Assembly (NCBI RefSeq): GCF_006716565.1
Contig: NZ_VFPG01000002.1
Coordinates: forward strand, 930,001 to 994,000
Source: Nocardia bhagyanarayanae
GTDB taxonomy: Bacteria; Actinomycetota; Actinomycetes; Mycobacteriales; Mycobacteriaceae
Reading direction: 5' to 3'
Length of the DNA: 64,000 bases
The notes beneath the pieces are model-generated. The model worked only from the letters and a program-made list of their open reading frames with translations. It had not been told where the DNA came from and searched no databases. Below are positions 25,527-33,961 of the stretch, piece after piece. Each line of letters opens with the position of its first letter. Position 1 is the first letter of the stretch. Made by a program: the position numbers and the translations under genes.

Positions 25527-26593
25527 CGACGAGGCTGCCGCGACCGCGGGAGAACGTGGTGCGCAACGCCTCGGAGTTGATCGGCGCCACACCGCTGCTG
25601 GAACTGGTGCGCACCGGTTCCGGGACGCGCCTGCTGCTGAAGCTCGAAGGGTTCAACCCGACCGGCTCGGCCAAGGTGCGCATGGCGCGCGAGATGGTGC
25701 TGCAAGCCGAGCGGGAAGGACACCTGCGACCCGGCGGCCACATCGTCGAACCGACCTCGGGCAACACCGGAACGGGTCTGGCGCTGTTGGCGCTCGAACG
25801 CGGCTACGCGTTCACCGCCGTCGTCGACGATCACGCCGCAGAGGACAAACTGCGCGCCATGAAGGCGATGGGTGCGCGGCTGGTCCGCGTGGCGGGCGAC
25901 GACACCGGCGGTCCGAGCACGGTGGAACGTCGCCGGGTCGCGGCCGAGATCGCCGAGCGCACCGGCGCTTTTCGTCCCGATCAGCACAACAACCCGCACA
26001 ACAACGCGGGCTATCGCGAGCTGGCCGGCGAACTGCTGTCCGATCTGCACACCGACGTCGATTACCTGGTCGGCGCGGTGGGCACGGGCGGATCGCTGTG
26101 CGGCACCGTCGAAGAGCTGCGCAGGCTGGGGTCCGGGGTGTCCGCGATCGGCGTCGAGCCGGTCGGTTCGATCATCTTCGGCGGCGCGGGCGGGCCGTAC
26201 TGGCAGACCGGCGCGGGCAGCCCGGCCGGATTCCCGGTGGGCGGCAATGTGAAGTACGAAGCCATCGACGAGAGTTGCCGGGTCGGCGACCGCGAGGCGT
26301 TCGCCACCGCGCGCGTCGTGGCGCGGCGTACGGGCATTCTGGTCGGCGGCACCGCGGGCGCGGCGGTGTTCGCCGCGCTCGGCCGCCTCGTGCACCTGCC
26401 CGCGGGCGCCACCGTGGTGGTATTGGTCTGCGACGCGGGGGAGAAGTACCTGGACACGGTGTACGACGAGGAGTGGCTGGTGGCACGCGGGCTCTACGAC
26501 GAGGCGGCCCAGCGGCGCATCGGCCGTCTCTTCGCGGCCTACGACGAATCGCTGCGGCTGGCGGAGTTCGACAGCGCGCGCACGGGAAGCTGA
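25523..26593 (+). CDS. cysteine-synthase-like PLP enzyme, SbnA-like beta-replacement enzyme
   Basis: A 356-residue fold-type II PLP enzyme; its ATG overlaps the preceding stop. Lys51 in NPTGSAKVRMA is the Schiff-base lysine, PTSGNTGTGLA is the substrate loop, and the glycine-rich PLP-phosphate loop is GAVGTGGSLCGT. It is longer than O-acetylserine sulfhydrylase (about 310), as is SbnA, which joins O-phosphoserine to glutamate. No cysteine-pathway genes are near. With the SbnB-like and decarboxylase genes it most likely builds a 2,3-diaminopropionate-type or N-(aminocarboxyethyl) amino acid. The amine partner (Glu, Asp or other) cannot be told. Confidence 0.85.
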   Translation: MTTRLPRPRENVVRNASELIGATPLLELVRTGSGTRLLLKLEGFNPTGSAKVRMAREMVLQAEREGHLRPGGHIVEPTSGNTGTGLALLALERGYAFTAVVDDHAAEDKLRAMKAMGARLVRVAGDDTGGPSTVERRRVAAEIAERTGAFRPDQHNNPHNNAGYRELAGELLSDLHTDVDYLVGAVGTGGSLCGTVEELRRLGSGVSAIGVEPVGSIIFGGAGGPYWQTGAGSPAGFPVGGNVKYEAIDESCRVGDREAFATARVVARRTGILVGGTAGAAVFAALGRLVHLPAGATVVVLVCDAGEKYLDTVYDEEWLVARGLYDEAAQRRIGRLFAAYDESLRLAEFDSARTGS

Positions 26594-26600
26594 GGCGGTC

Positions 26601-28022
26601 ATGGCATTTCGTTTCTCGTCGCACTGGGCGGACTACCGGGCGATCGTGGCGCTGGCCGCGCCGATCGCGGGGATCCAGCTGGCGCAGGTCGCGCTGACCA
26701 CCGTCGACCTGGCGATGATGGGGTTGCTCGGGGTTGCCGCGGTGGCGGCGGGTGGACTCGCCTTGCTGCTGTACAACCAGTTGCGCACCATGTGCGTCGG
26801 GATGGTCACCGGTGTGGGCAACATGATCGCCGCGGCTGTCGGTCGCGGCGAGAAGCGCACGGGCACGGCGGATCTCGACGAGACAGCGCGCGCCGAGATC
26901 CGCGGGTACGTGCGCGCCGCGCTGGCTGTCGCCACCGGCACGGCCGCGGCGGGCGCGGTGACGCTGATCGGGTTGGGTTACGCGCTGGCCTGGCTCGGCC
27001 AGGATCCCGACGTGCTGGAACTGGCCAGGCCCATCATCTGGACGCTGGCACCCGGTCTGATCCCGATGCTGTGGCTGAACGTGCTGCGGCAGTTCGCCGT
27101 CGGCATGCGGCGCGCCGGGTCGTTGCTGCGCGTCACGCTGCTCTCCATCGCGGTCAACGCGCTGCTGAACGCGCTGTTCCTGTTCGGCTGGTTCGGCCTG
27201 CCGAAGCTGGGGCTCGCGGGCATCGGCCTGGCCACCACGCTGGTCCAGATATGGACCTGCGCCACGTATTTCGCGACCGTGCGGCGCGATCCGATGCTCG
27301 GTGAGCTGCTTTCGCTGCGCGCATGGCGGGCCGACCGCGAGACGATGCGGCGGATCGTGCGGATGGGTACGCCCATCGCCCTGACCTACGGCGCGGAAGC
27401 CGCCGTCACCTCGGTCGCCACGTTGCTGATGGGTGTGTTCGGGCCGGTGGCGCTCGCGGCGAGCAATATCGTGAACCAGCTGGCCTACATCGTGTACCAG
27501 GTGAACATCGGTCTGTCCCAAGGCGCTTCGATTCTGGTCAGCCGTACCGTCGGCCGGGGCGAGTGGGCGATGGTCGCGGGGATCGCGCGGCGCACGTTCG
27601 CGCTCGGCTTCGGATTCATGACCGTCGTCGGCATCGGCTACGTGCTCTTCCCCGCCGCCGTGCTCGCGCCGTTCCTCGGCGGTGACCGCGACGACGCGGC
27701 GGTGGTCGCGGCGGCCTCGACGCTGCTCTGGTTCGCCATCGTCCAGCAGTACTGCAAGGGTTCGCAGAACCTGTGCATCGGGCTGTTGCGCGGCATCGGC
27801 GAGACCAAGGCCGGGCTGCGCAACACCCTGGTCGGCTACTTCGCCCTCGGTGTGCCCGCGATGGCGGTGTGCGGGTTCGCGGTGGACTGGCGCGGGCCCG
27901 GGGTCTGGCTCGGGCTGTGCGTCGGGTTCGGCGCCACCGCGGCGCTGGTCTGGCGCAGTTTTCTGCGGCGGGTCGGCGGACTCGGCGAGCGAGCGCCGGA
28001 GGCGCTGTCCGCCGCGAGTTGA
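26601..28022 (+). CDS. MATE family efflux transporter
   Basis: A 473-residue membrane protein starting 7 nt after the preceding stop, so in the same operon. Two MatE repeats give about 12 membrane helices (first repeat about 15-230, second 250-460). The N-terminal helix contains IAGIQLAQVALTTVDLAMMG, typical of the NorM/DinF group, and the second repeat repeats the pattern in IALTYGAEAAVTSVATLLMG. MATE proteins export small, often cationic, molecules with H+ or Na+. Its place at the end of the biosynthetic operon suggests export of the product. Confidence 0.93.
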   Translation: MAFRFSSHWADYRAIVALAAPIAGIQLAQVALTTVDLAMMGLLGVAAVAAGGLALLLYNQLRTMCVGMVTGVGNMIAAAVGRGEKRTGTADLDETARAEIRGYVRAALAVATGTAAAGAVTLIGLGYALAWLGQDPDVLELARPIIWTLAPGLIPMLWLNVLRQFAVGMRRAGSLLRVTLLSIAVNALLNALFLFGWFGLPKLGLAGIGLATTLVQIWTCATYFATVRRDPMLGELLSLRAWRADRETMRRIVRMGTPIALTYGAEAAVTSVATLLMGVFGPVALAASNIVNQLAYIVYQVNIGLSQGASILVSRTVGRGEWAMVAGIARRTFALGFGFMTVVGIGYVLFPAAVLAPFLGGDRDDAAVVAAASTLLWFAIVQQYCKGSQNLCIGLLRGIGETKAGLRNTLVGYFALGVPAMAVCGFAVDWRGPGVWLGLCVGFGATAALVWRSFLRRVGGLGERAPEALSAAS

Positions 28023-28088
28023 GCTCCGTGCCCTGCGCGGAACGAAAAGTGTTGGGAGCGGGCGGATTCGCCGGTAGTGTGCCCGGCC

Positions 28089-29498
28089 ATGGGGAGTAAT
28101 CCGGTCAAGAACACCTATCTCGACCAGGTCGTGGCGCAGCAAGCGGCGCTGGAGGACGATCTGCGCACGCGCAAGCCCGCGGCCGTGGGAGCGCCGGCGC
28201 CGTCCGCGCCCGGCGCTCCGCCGCAGCCGCGCAGCCCGCTGGCGAAACGGTCCGCTCGGGTCGGCCCGAGTGCTCAGGGACAGGGCACCGGACCGGTGGA
28301 GGTGCGGGTCACCGGATTCTGGCGGTGGCGCACGGTGCTGGTGCCGCCCAACGCCTTCGTCGTGCACACCAGGCGGGGGCGCGCGGAACCGCTGCACATC
28401 GGGCTGGGTGTGTCGTTCCGGTACCCGGCCACCGACTCCTATCTCGTGGTGCCGGGCGCGATGCAGACCATCCTGATCAACGCCTACTGCATCTGCCGGG
28501 AGTTGCAGGGCGTGCTGGTGCAGGGCTACGTGCAATGGATCATCGAGGATTTCGGCACCGCGTACCGCAAGCTCGACTTCTCCGATGCCGACGATCCCAT
28601 GCGGCTGGTCAACATTCAGCTGCGCGAGCAGGCCGAGGCCGCCATCAAGGACAAGGTGTCCACGATGGGTGTGCGCGACGTGCTCAGCGACAAGCAGCCC
28701 ATCATCGAGGAACTGACCGCCCGTCTGCGCGCCGTCGCCGAAGGCAGCGGTGACGAGCAGACCGGCGGCGGTGATCGCGGGCTCGGACTGCGGATCGTCA
28801 CCGTGCAGATCAAAGAGGCGGTGGTCAGTTCCTCGACACTGTGGGAGAACCTGCAGAAGCCCTACCGCACCGAACAGACTCAGGTCGCGCGGCTGGCGGA
28901 ACTCACCGCTCAGGAAGCGATCTCGGCCAGGGAGGCGGCCGCGCAGCGGGCGGGCGAGGAACGGCGCATCGAGAACGAGCGCGAGCTCGCGCAGCTGCGC
29001 GACCGCAACGAGGCGGCGCGCTTCGACCGTGAGACCGCGGAGCGGATGCGGCGCACCACGCGCGAACACGACGACCAGCGCGCGGTCGCCGAACTCGCGC
29101 AGCAGACCGCGCTGCACACCGTGCGGCTGGAACGCGAACAGCACGCCGAGCAGCTCGAGAACCTGCGCCTCCGCCAAGAACTGCGCCGGATGGAAGTGGA
29201 CGGCGAGCTGGCGCTGGCGACGGCGCGGCAGCGCGCCGAACACGAGGGCGAGCTGCTCGTCGTACAGCGCGAGCGGGAACGCGTCGCCACCGCCAACGCG
29301 CAGAACGACGCGAACATCCAGGCCACGCTGGTCGCCAACCTGCCCGAGATCGTCGCGAAACTGCCCGCGCCCGCCGAGCTGCGCTCGTACCAGATCGGCG
29401 GCGATCTGTCGGGGCTCGCGACGGTGGTCGCCCAGCTGAACGGCGTGATCGACGCGTGGTCGGCGCGCCGGGCGGCGGGGGACGCGCCGGTGGACTGA
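28089..29498 (+). CDS. SPFH/Band 7-like protein with long coiled coil (flotillin-like)
   Basis: A 469-residue protein starting MGSNPVKNTYLDQ at ATG 28089. Residues 30-85 are Pro/Ala-rich and disordered. Residues 80-260 form a Band 7-like domain (VLVPPNAFVVHTRRGR, then AIKDKVSTMGVRDVL). Residues 270-410 are a continuous Arg/Glu/Ala coiled coil, as in flotillins, and 425-460 a short amphipathic end. No membrane helix is visible, so attachment must be peripheral or through partners. It follows the MATE gene by 66 bp and may be a separate unit. The function is unknown. Confidence 0.82.
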   Translation: MGSNPVKNTYLDQVVAQQAALEDDLRTRKPAAVGAPAPSAPGAPPQPRSPLAKRSARVGPSAQGQGTGPVEVRVTGFWRWRTVLVPPNAFVVHTRRGRAEPLHIGLGVSFRYPATDSYLVVPGAMQTILINAYCICRELQGVLVQGYVQWIIEDFGTAYRKLDFSDADDPMRLVNIQLREQAEAAIKDKVSTMGVRDVLSDKQPIIEELTARLRAVAEGSGDEQTGGGDRGLGLRIVTVQIKEAVVSSSTLWENLQKPYRTEQTQVARLAELTAQEAISAREAAAQRAGEERRIENERELAQLRDRNEAARFDRETAERMRRTTREHDDQRAVAELAQQTALHTVRLEREQHAEQLENLRLRQELRRMEVDGELALATARQRAEHEGELLVVQRERERVATANAQNDANIQATLVANLPEIVAKLPAPAELRSYQIGGDLSGLATVVAQLNGVIDAWSARRAAGDAPVD

Positions 29499-29501
29499 TT
29501 C

Positions 29502-29554
29502 CGTGCCCGCCTCGTCACCCGGACCCCGCTCCGGGTGGCGGGGGTGTGGGCACG
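29502..29554 (+). terminator. nested hairpin after the flotillin-like gene
   Basis: The inner stem CACCCGGA/TCCGGGTG (29516-29537) has a 6-nt loop. The outer arms CGTGCCC and GGGCACG enclose it. There is no T-run. A terminator role is inferred from its position 4 bp after the stop. Confidence 0.5.
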
Positions 29555-29611
29555 ACTCCGCTGGGTAACGCCGCTGGGAAGGTGACACGACCCACGCTCG
29601 ATTTGATTGGG

Positions 29612-29626
29612 CACAATTTAATTGTG
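29612..29626. promoter_or_regulatory. OhrR/MarR-type operator
   Basis: CACAATTTAATTGTG is a perfect 7-1-7 palindrome in an AT-rich pocket, 49 bp before the quinone oxidoreductase start. MarR-family sites have this size, and an OhrR-type gene is the second gene of the same transcript. Confidence 0.7.
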
Positions 29627-29674
29627 GTCTACGCTGGATCCGGTATCGCGAAACTACGAGCGAAGGAGGCGGAC

Positions 29675-30670
29675 GTGCGAGCCGTTGTCATCGAAGAATT
29701 CGGGGAGCCGAAGGATGTGCTGGCCACGGCGGACCGGCCGCTGCCCGAACCTGGTCCCGGCGAGGTGCGGATCGCGCTGGATCTCGCGCCGATCCACAAC
29801 CACGACCTCGCGATCATCCGCGGCGTCTACGGCTACCGGCCGCCGCTGCCCGCGATCCCCGGCACCGAGGGCGTCGGACGGATCGACGCGGTGGGCGAGG
29901 GCGTGACCGACCGATCCGTGGGCCAGCGGGTGGCGGTCTCCGGCGCGACCGAGGTGTGGGCCGAGTACTTCGTCGCCAAGGCGGCGCAGGCGCTGCCGGT
30001 GCCCGACTCGATCGACGACGAGACGGCCGCCCAGTTGCTCGCGATGCCGTTCAGCGCCGCGGTGCTGCTTGACGATCTGCGCGTGCGGGAGGGCGACTGG
30101 GTGGTGATCAACGCCGCGAACGGCGCGGTGGGGCGGCTGCTGAATCTGCTCGCGCGGCGCCGCGGCGTGCGCGTGCTGAATCTGGTGCGCGGTCAGGCGT
30201 CGGTGGGTGCGCTGCGCGAACTCGGCTACGAACCGGTGATCGACACCGAGACGGACGGCTGGCTCGCCCAAGCCGCCGCGGCCACCGGCGGGGCGCCGAT
30301 CGTGCGCGCCGTGGATCAGGTGGGCGGCCCGGCGGGCGCCGACCTGCTCGAGCTGCTCGCGCCGAACGGTGAGCTGATCTCCTTCGGCGCGCTGTCCGGC
30401 AAGCCGTGGACCATCTCGCCCGGCACGCTCATCTTCAAACAGGCTGTGGTGAAAGGCTTCTGGGGCTCCCGGCGGGCCCAGGAGATCGGCGCCGCCGAGC
30501 GCACCAGGGTGCTGCGCGAGCTGGTCGAGCTGGCCGCGAGTGGTGAACTGCGGCTGACCATCGCGGCGGTGCACTCGCTCGAGCACGCGGCCGAAGCGGC
30601 GGCCGCCAGCGAACGCCCAGGTCGCAATGCGAAGATCGCACTTTCGCCAACGCCGGATCGCGCCGGGTGA
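29675..30670 (+). CDS. quinone oxidoreductase-like MDR family enzyme
   Basis: A 331-residue zinc-free medium-chain dehydrogenase/reductase. GTG 29675 has AAGGAGG 5 nt upstream. The N-terminal GroES-like domain contains IPGTEGVGRIDAVG. The Rossmann segment is VVINAANGAVGRLLNLLA, a variant of the usual AxxGxxG motif. The structural and catalytic zinc cysteines are absent, as in QOR and crotonyl-reductase-like enzymes that reduce quinones or enals with NADPH. Linkage to an OhrR-type peroxide sensor suggests a role in removing electrophiles formed in oxidative stress. Confidence 0.9.
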   Translation: MRAVVIEEFGEPKDVLATADRPLPEPGPGEVRIALDLAPIHNHDLAIIRGVYGYRPPLPAIPGTEGVGRIDAVGEGVTDRSVGQRVAVSGATEVWAEYFVAKAAQALPVPDSIDDETAAQLLAMPFSAAVLLDDLRVREGDWVVINAANGAVGRLLNLLARRRGVRVLNLVRGQASVGALRELGYEPVIDTETDGWLAQAAAATGGAPIVRAVDQVGGPAGADLLELLAPNGELISFGALSGKPWTISPGTLIFKQAVVKGFWGSRRAQEIGAAERTRVLRELVELAASGELRLTIAAVHSLEHAAEAAAASERPGRNAKIALSPTPDRAG

Positions 30671-30719
30671 ATTGCAGGCCACTGAATCGGCTACTACCTT
30701 CGAAAAAGAGGTGGTGACA

Positions 30720-31163
30720 ATGACACAGACGACCGAGCTCCAGCTCGACAACCAGGTGTGCTTCGCGCTGTACGCCGCCTCGCGGGCGCTCACGCGGCTC
30801 TACCGGCCGATGCTGGACGACCTCGGGCTGACCTACCCGCAGTACCTGGTGATGTTGGTGCTGTGGGAGCGCGAAACCGTGACGGTGAAAGAGCTGGGCG
30901 AGGCGCTCGACCTCGACTCGGGGACTCTGTCGCCGTTGTTGAAGCGGCTGGAGACCACGGGGCTGATCAGCAGGGTGCGTTCCGCGGAGGACGAGCGCTC
31001 GGTGCTGGTGCGGCCGACCGAGGCCGGTGCGGCGCTGCGCGACCGGGCCAGGGAGGTCCCGAGGAAGATCGCCGACGCCACCGGCCTCGACCGGGAGGGT
31101 CTTGCCCGATTCCGCGCCGAGGTCCGCGAGTTCACCGCCGTCGTGGAGGGCGCTCAGCTCTGA
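30720..31163 (+). CDS. ohrR: OhrR-type MarR family organic-peroxide-sensing repressor
   Basis: A 147-residue protein. The N-terminal stretch LDNQVCFALYAASRALTRLY closely follows Bacillus OhrR, with the peroxidatic Cys at residue 14. No second Cys exists, so it is a one-cysteine OhrR needing a low-molecular-weight thiol (mycothiol here) for the inactive state. The winged helix contains VKELGEALDLDSGTLSPLLKR. It is the second gene after the quinone oxidoreductase, 49 bp away, with the palindrome 29612-29626 at the shared promoter. The usual target ohr is not in this window, so the gene symbol is by similarity. Confidence 0.88.
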   Translation: MTQTTELQLDNQVCFALYAASRALTRLYRPMLDDLGLTYPQYLVMLVLWERETVTVKELGEALDLDSGTLSPLLKRLETTGLISRVRSAEDERSVLVRPTEAGAALRDRAREVPRKIADATGLDREGLARFRAEVREFTAVVEGAQL

Positions 31164-31183
31164 GCCCGCCTCGGCGCACGCGA

Positions 31184-31209
31184 ATGGCCCAGCCGAGCGG
31201 CTGGGCCAT
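31184..31209 (+). terminator. intrinsic terminator after ohrR
   Basis: A perfect 12-bp inverted repeat, left arm ATGGCCCAGCCG, with a 2-nt centre (a 4-nt loop when folded), 20 bp after the ohrR stop. It also lies beyond the end of the small minus-strand gene. Confidence 0.8.
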
Positions 31210-31224
31210 CGTCGTGGAACAAGG

Positions 31225-31437
31225 TCAGCTGGCGGTCGCTGGTACCCAGTAGGCCGTGGCCACGGTGGAGCGTTTTCGCATGGCCGCGAAGCTGTGGCGG
31301 GCCGGACTGATCAATGCGGTGAACCAAGAGCGGCGGTGCTCGGCGAGCGCGGCCGCGACGGCGGGGATCTCGAGGCAATGCACCCCGCCCGCCATGCCCA
31401 GGCGGTGGCGACCCGTCTGGTTGATTCTGGTGCCCAA
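31225..31437 (-). CDS. possible 70-residue hypothetical protein
   Basis: A TTG start preceded by AAAGGA at a suitable distance. A TAATCT hexamer on the same strand at about 31482-31487 could be its -10. Third codon positions are strongly G/C, as in real genes here. The protein is basic and ends STVATAYWVPATAS, with a middle helix EIPAVAAALAEHRRSWFTAL. No family is recognised. The remaining 300 bp up to coaE show no gene. Confidence 0.45.
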   Translation of the reverse strand: MGTRINQTGRHRLGMAGGVHCLEIPAVAAALAEHRRSWFTALISPARHSFAAMRKRSTVATAYWVPATAS

Positions 31438-31744
31438 TGGATTTCCTTTGCTTGCTGGTACTGGCCTGGATCGCCACGGCGAAGATTAGCGGAACGAAAG
31501 TGTGGAACACAGTATTTTGCGGAAGTAATTGCCTCGGCGTGTCGGAAAGTTGTCGGGTCGCTCCGCGGCCGCGGCGTAAATGTTGCGAATCGGTCTCGGC
31601 CGCGTCACGGAACGGGCAATTGGGGCCGCCGTGTGTGAATTGAACGGAGTGAGTGGGTAATCCGCTCGTTCGCGTGGTGTGCCCCCGGAAGGGCCGCCGG
31701 CGGGCGGTCGGCCGGGCGTGCGCGGCGGATGCGAAACTGAACGA

Positions 31745-32935
31745 ATGTTGCGGATCGGCCTCACCGGAGGCATGGGAGCTGGCAAGTCGACGGTGGCGCG
31801 GATCCTCGCCGAGTGTGGCGGGGTGATCGTCGATTCCGACCTGATCGCCAGGGAGGTCGTCGCGCCGGGCACCGAGGGGCTGGCGGCCTTGGTCGAGGCG
31901 TTCGGCCCCGGCATCCTCGCGGCGGACGGCAGCCTGGACCGCCCCGCGCTCGCGGCCGTCGCGTTCGCCGACGACGCGGCCCGCGCAACCCTGAATTCCA
32001 TTACCCATCCGCTGGTCGGAAAGCGCACCGCGGAATTGATTTCGGCGGCCCCGGCGGACGCCATTGTCGTCCAAGATATTCCGCTGTTGGTGGAAAATGG
32101 TTTGGCGCCGTTGATGAATCTGGTGTTGATCGTCGACGTCGACGCGGAAACGCGAATTCGTCGTCTCGCGGAATTCCGTGGCGTTACGGAAGCCGATGCG
32201 CGGGCTCGAATTTCGGCGCAAGCGACGGACGAACAGCGGCGCGCGGTGGCCGACGTCCTGCTGGACAACAGCGGCCCGGCGGGCGCGGTCGACGCGGCGG
32301 TGCACCAGCTGTGGGAGGAGCGGCTGGTGCCGTTCGAGCGCAACCTGCGCACCGGGACGCCCGCTGCGCGACGGGAGCTGCGGCTGGTGCCGCACGATCC
32401 GGAATGGGCCGCGCAGGCGCAGCGGCTCATCGCACGACTATGGGTGGCCTGCGGCGCGGCGGCCTCGCGCATCGATCACATCGGTTCCACGGCGGTGCCG
32501 GGTCTGCCCGCGAAAGACGTGCTGGATCTGCAGGTCACCGTGGCCGACCTGGCGGCGGCCGACGGGCTGCGCGACGCGCTCGGCGCGGCGGGTTTCCCGG
32601 TGAAAGCGCATGTGACGCAGGACAACCCGAAGCCGACCGAGGGCGACCCGGACGGGACCGATACCGCCCGCTGGGCCAAGCGGCTGCACGGCAACGCCGA
32701 TCCGGGCCGCATCGCCAACGTGCACATCCGTGTGGACGGGTCGCCGGGGCAGCGGTTCGCCCTGGCGTTCCGCGACTGGCTGCGCGCGGACGCGGCGGCG
32801 CGCGAGGAGTACCTCGCGGTCAAGTGCGAGGCGGAGGCCAAGGCGGCCGGGCTCACCGGCGAGGCCGCGTCGGAGGCGTATTACGCGGTGAAGGAACCGT
32901 GGTTCGACGCGGTCTATCGCCGGGTGGTCGGCTGA
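31745..32935 (+). CDS. coaE: dephospho-CoA kinase fused to a GrpB-like domain
   Basis: A 396-residue protein. The N-terminal kinase domain (1-200) has P-loop GGMGAGKS at 8-15, the substrate Asp in VIVDSDLIAREV and the lid region FRGVTEADARARI, and catalyses the last step of coenzyme A synthesis. From about 210 a GrpB/UPF0157 nucleotidyltransferase-like domain follows (VPHDPEWAAQA, IDHIGSTAVPGLPAKDVLDLQV). The same fusion occurs in M. tuberculosis CoaE (Rv1631), where the second domain is thought to aid folding and not catalysis. The start MLRIGLTGG is fixed by the kinase motif. It is displaced from rpsA by an accessory block. Confidence 0.96.
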   Translation: MLRIGLTGGMGAGKSTVARILAECGGVIVDSDLIAREVVAPGTEGLAALVEAFGPGILAADGSLDRPALAAVAFADDAARATLNSITHPLVGKRTAELISAAPADAIVVQDIPLLVENGLAPLMNLVLIVDVDAETRIRRLAEFRGVTEADARARISAQATDEQRRAVADVLLDNSGPAGAVDAAVHQLWEERLVPFERNLRTGTPAARRELRLVPHDPEWAAQAQRLIARLWVACGAAASRIDHIGSTAVPGLPAKDVLDLQVTVADLAAADGLRDALGAAGFPVKAHVTQDNPKPTEGDPDGTDTARWAKRLHGNADPGRIANVHIRVDGSPGQRFALAFRDWLRADAAAREEYLAVKCEAEAKAAGLTGEAASEAYYAVKEPWFDAVYRRVVG

Positions 32936-33247
32936 CGGTCGACGGCGCGAATACCCCATTTCGGACTACTTCACCGAAAATTCTCCGGAAAGTCGGATGC
33001 TGTGTTCGTGGAGTGGCGGGGGTCATATCCGGTCGCCCGTCGATATCGATACCGCGGGGTAACCGGCGCCGATGGGCCGCATTTCTTCTCGTCGATCTTG
33101 ATCGCCGACCGAACGGCCGTCCCAGAATTTCCCGCATTTCTCCTTCACGGAGTGGTTCTTCGTGGCCGCGGGGCCATCGGGGCGGGTGAGCAAGCGCGTC
33201 GCAAACCGGCGCGGCTCGGTGACCGAGGTCGTCGAGCGCAGTCGAGG
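32936..33247. other. intergenic stretch without a recognised gene
   Basis: About 310 bp between the ends of coaE and the DUF402 gene. Open frames here are short, lack ribosome sites and have no recognisable content. I see no repeat other than the hairpin that follows. Confidence 0.5.
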
Positions 33248-33284
33248 CGATCGCCCGGCGGGAGCATGTCCCCCCGGGCGATCG
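33248..33284. terminator. hairpin between coaE and the DUF402 gene
   Basis: Arms CGATCGCCCGG and CCGGGCGATCG, with inner GGG/CCC pairs and a 7-nt loop, then GCGTTTTGCGG on the plus side. It lies between two convergent genes and may terminate both. Confidence 0.65.
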
Positions 33285-33309
33285 GCGTTTTGCGGTCGGG
33301 TCGCGGCGG

Positions 33310-33834
33310 TCAGAGCCAGGTCAGCTCGATGTCGTAGGTGGCGAGCCAGTCGTCGAGGGAGTGGCCGTGCTTGGCGATGCCGTCGATCGCGGCGGTCGCG
33401 TGCTGGATGGCGGCCTCCGCCTCGGCCGCGCCGATCAGGCCCGCGGCGTGCGCGGCGAGCAGTTCGTCCACGTCGAGCAGGATCGTCTCGCGCTGCGAGC
33501 GCACCACGATGTCGAGGTAGTGGTCGACCGACCGCCACTTCTTCGGTTCGATCCTGGTGAACTCGCCGAGATCGAGGTAGTAGTCCTGGTCGCGCCGATG
33601 CGCGGGGTTGTAGTGGAAAACCGTTGCGCGCAGGCCGAGTTCGGGCAACAGCCAGGACTCCATGTAGTGGAACTGCGGGTGGTCGGCGGTGCGCGCCATG
33701 TACAGGCCCCACGGTTCGACGCGATAGCGCTCGACCGGACGCACGAACCCCTTGGGGTCCGTGTTGGTCAGGCTCGCGACATCGAAGTACTCGACCTTGG
33801 GTCGGTGCACGTTCACTGCTGGTGCCTGTGTCAT
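33310..33834 (-). CDS. DUF402 domain protein (Rv1632c-like)
   Basis: A 174-residue protein. The DUF402 core is evident in HRRDQDYYLDLGEFTRIEPK followed by WRSVDHYLDIVV and a DVDELLAAHAAG helix. Other DUF402 proteins are nucleoside-diphosphate or metal-dependent phosphohydrolases and RNase-associated FAU-1 domains; this subgroup is unassigned. The same gene lies between coaE and uvrB in mycobacteria. A TAGATT hexamer about 12 nt before the ATG suggests a leaderless or nearly leaderless mRNA. Confidence 0.85.
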   Translation of the reverse strand: MTQAPAVNVHRPKVEYFDVASLTNTDPKGFVRPVERYRVEPWGLYMARTADHPQFHYMESWLLPELGLRATVFHYNPAHRRDQDYYLDLGEFTRIEPKKWRSVDHYLDIVVRSQRETILLDVDELLAAHAAGLIGAAEAEAAIQHATAAIDGIAKHGHSLDDWLATYDIELTWL

Positions 33835-33940
33835 GCAGTCAGAATCTACCGTCCCGGCCGTTCCGTCGAGTCCTGCGCGCGTGCGGGTGGTCGATGCGAC
33901 GGATTCGACGCGCGGCCGCGGTCGAAGCAGGTGGCGGCCG

Positions 33941-33961
33941 GTAATTGAAAATTGAAATTAC
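33941..33961. promoter_or_regulatory. AT-rich inverted repeat in the uvrB upstream region
   Basis: GTAATT and AATTAC are separated by 9 bp (GAAAATTGA) in an otherwise GC-rich 317-bp gap between the DUF402 and uvrB starts. It is 107 bp before the DUF402 start and 190 bp before uvrB. A protein-binding site is possible; nothing identifies the protein. Confidence 0.35.
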
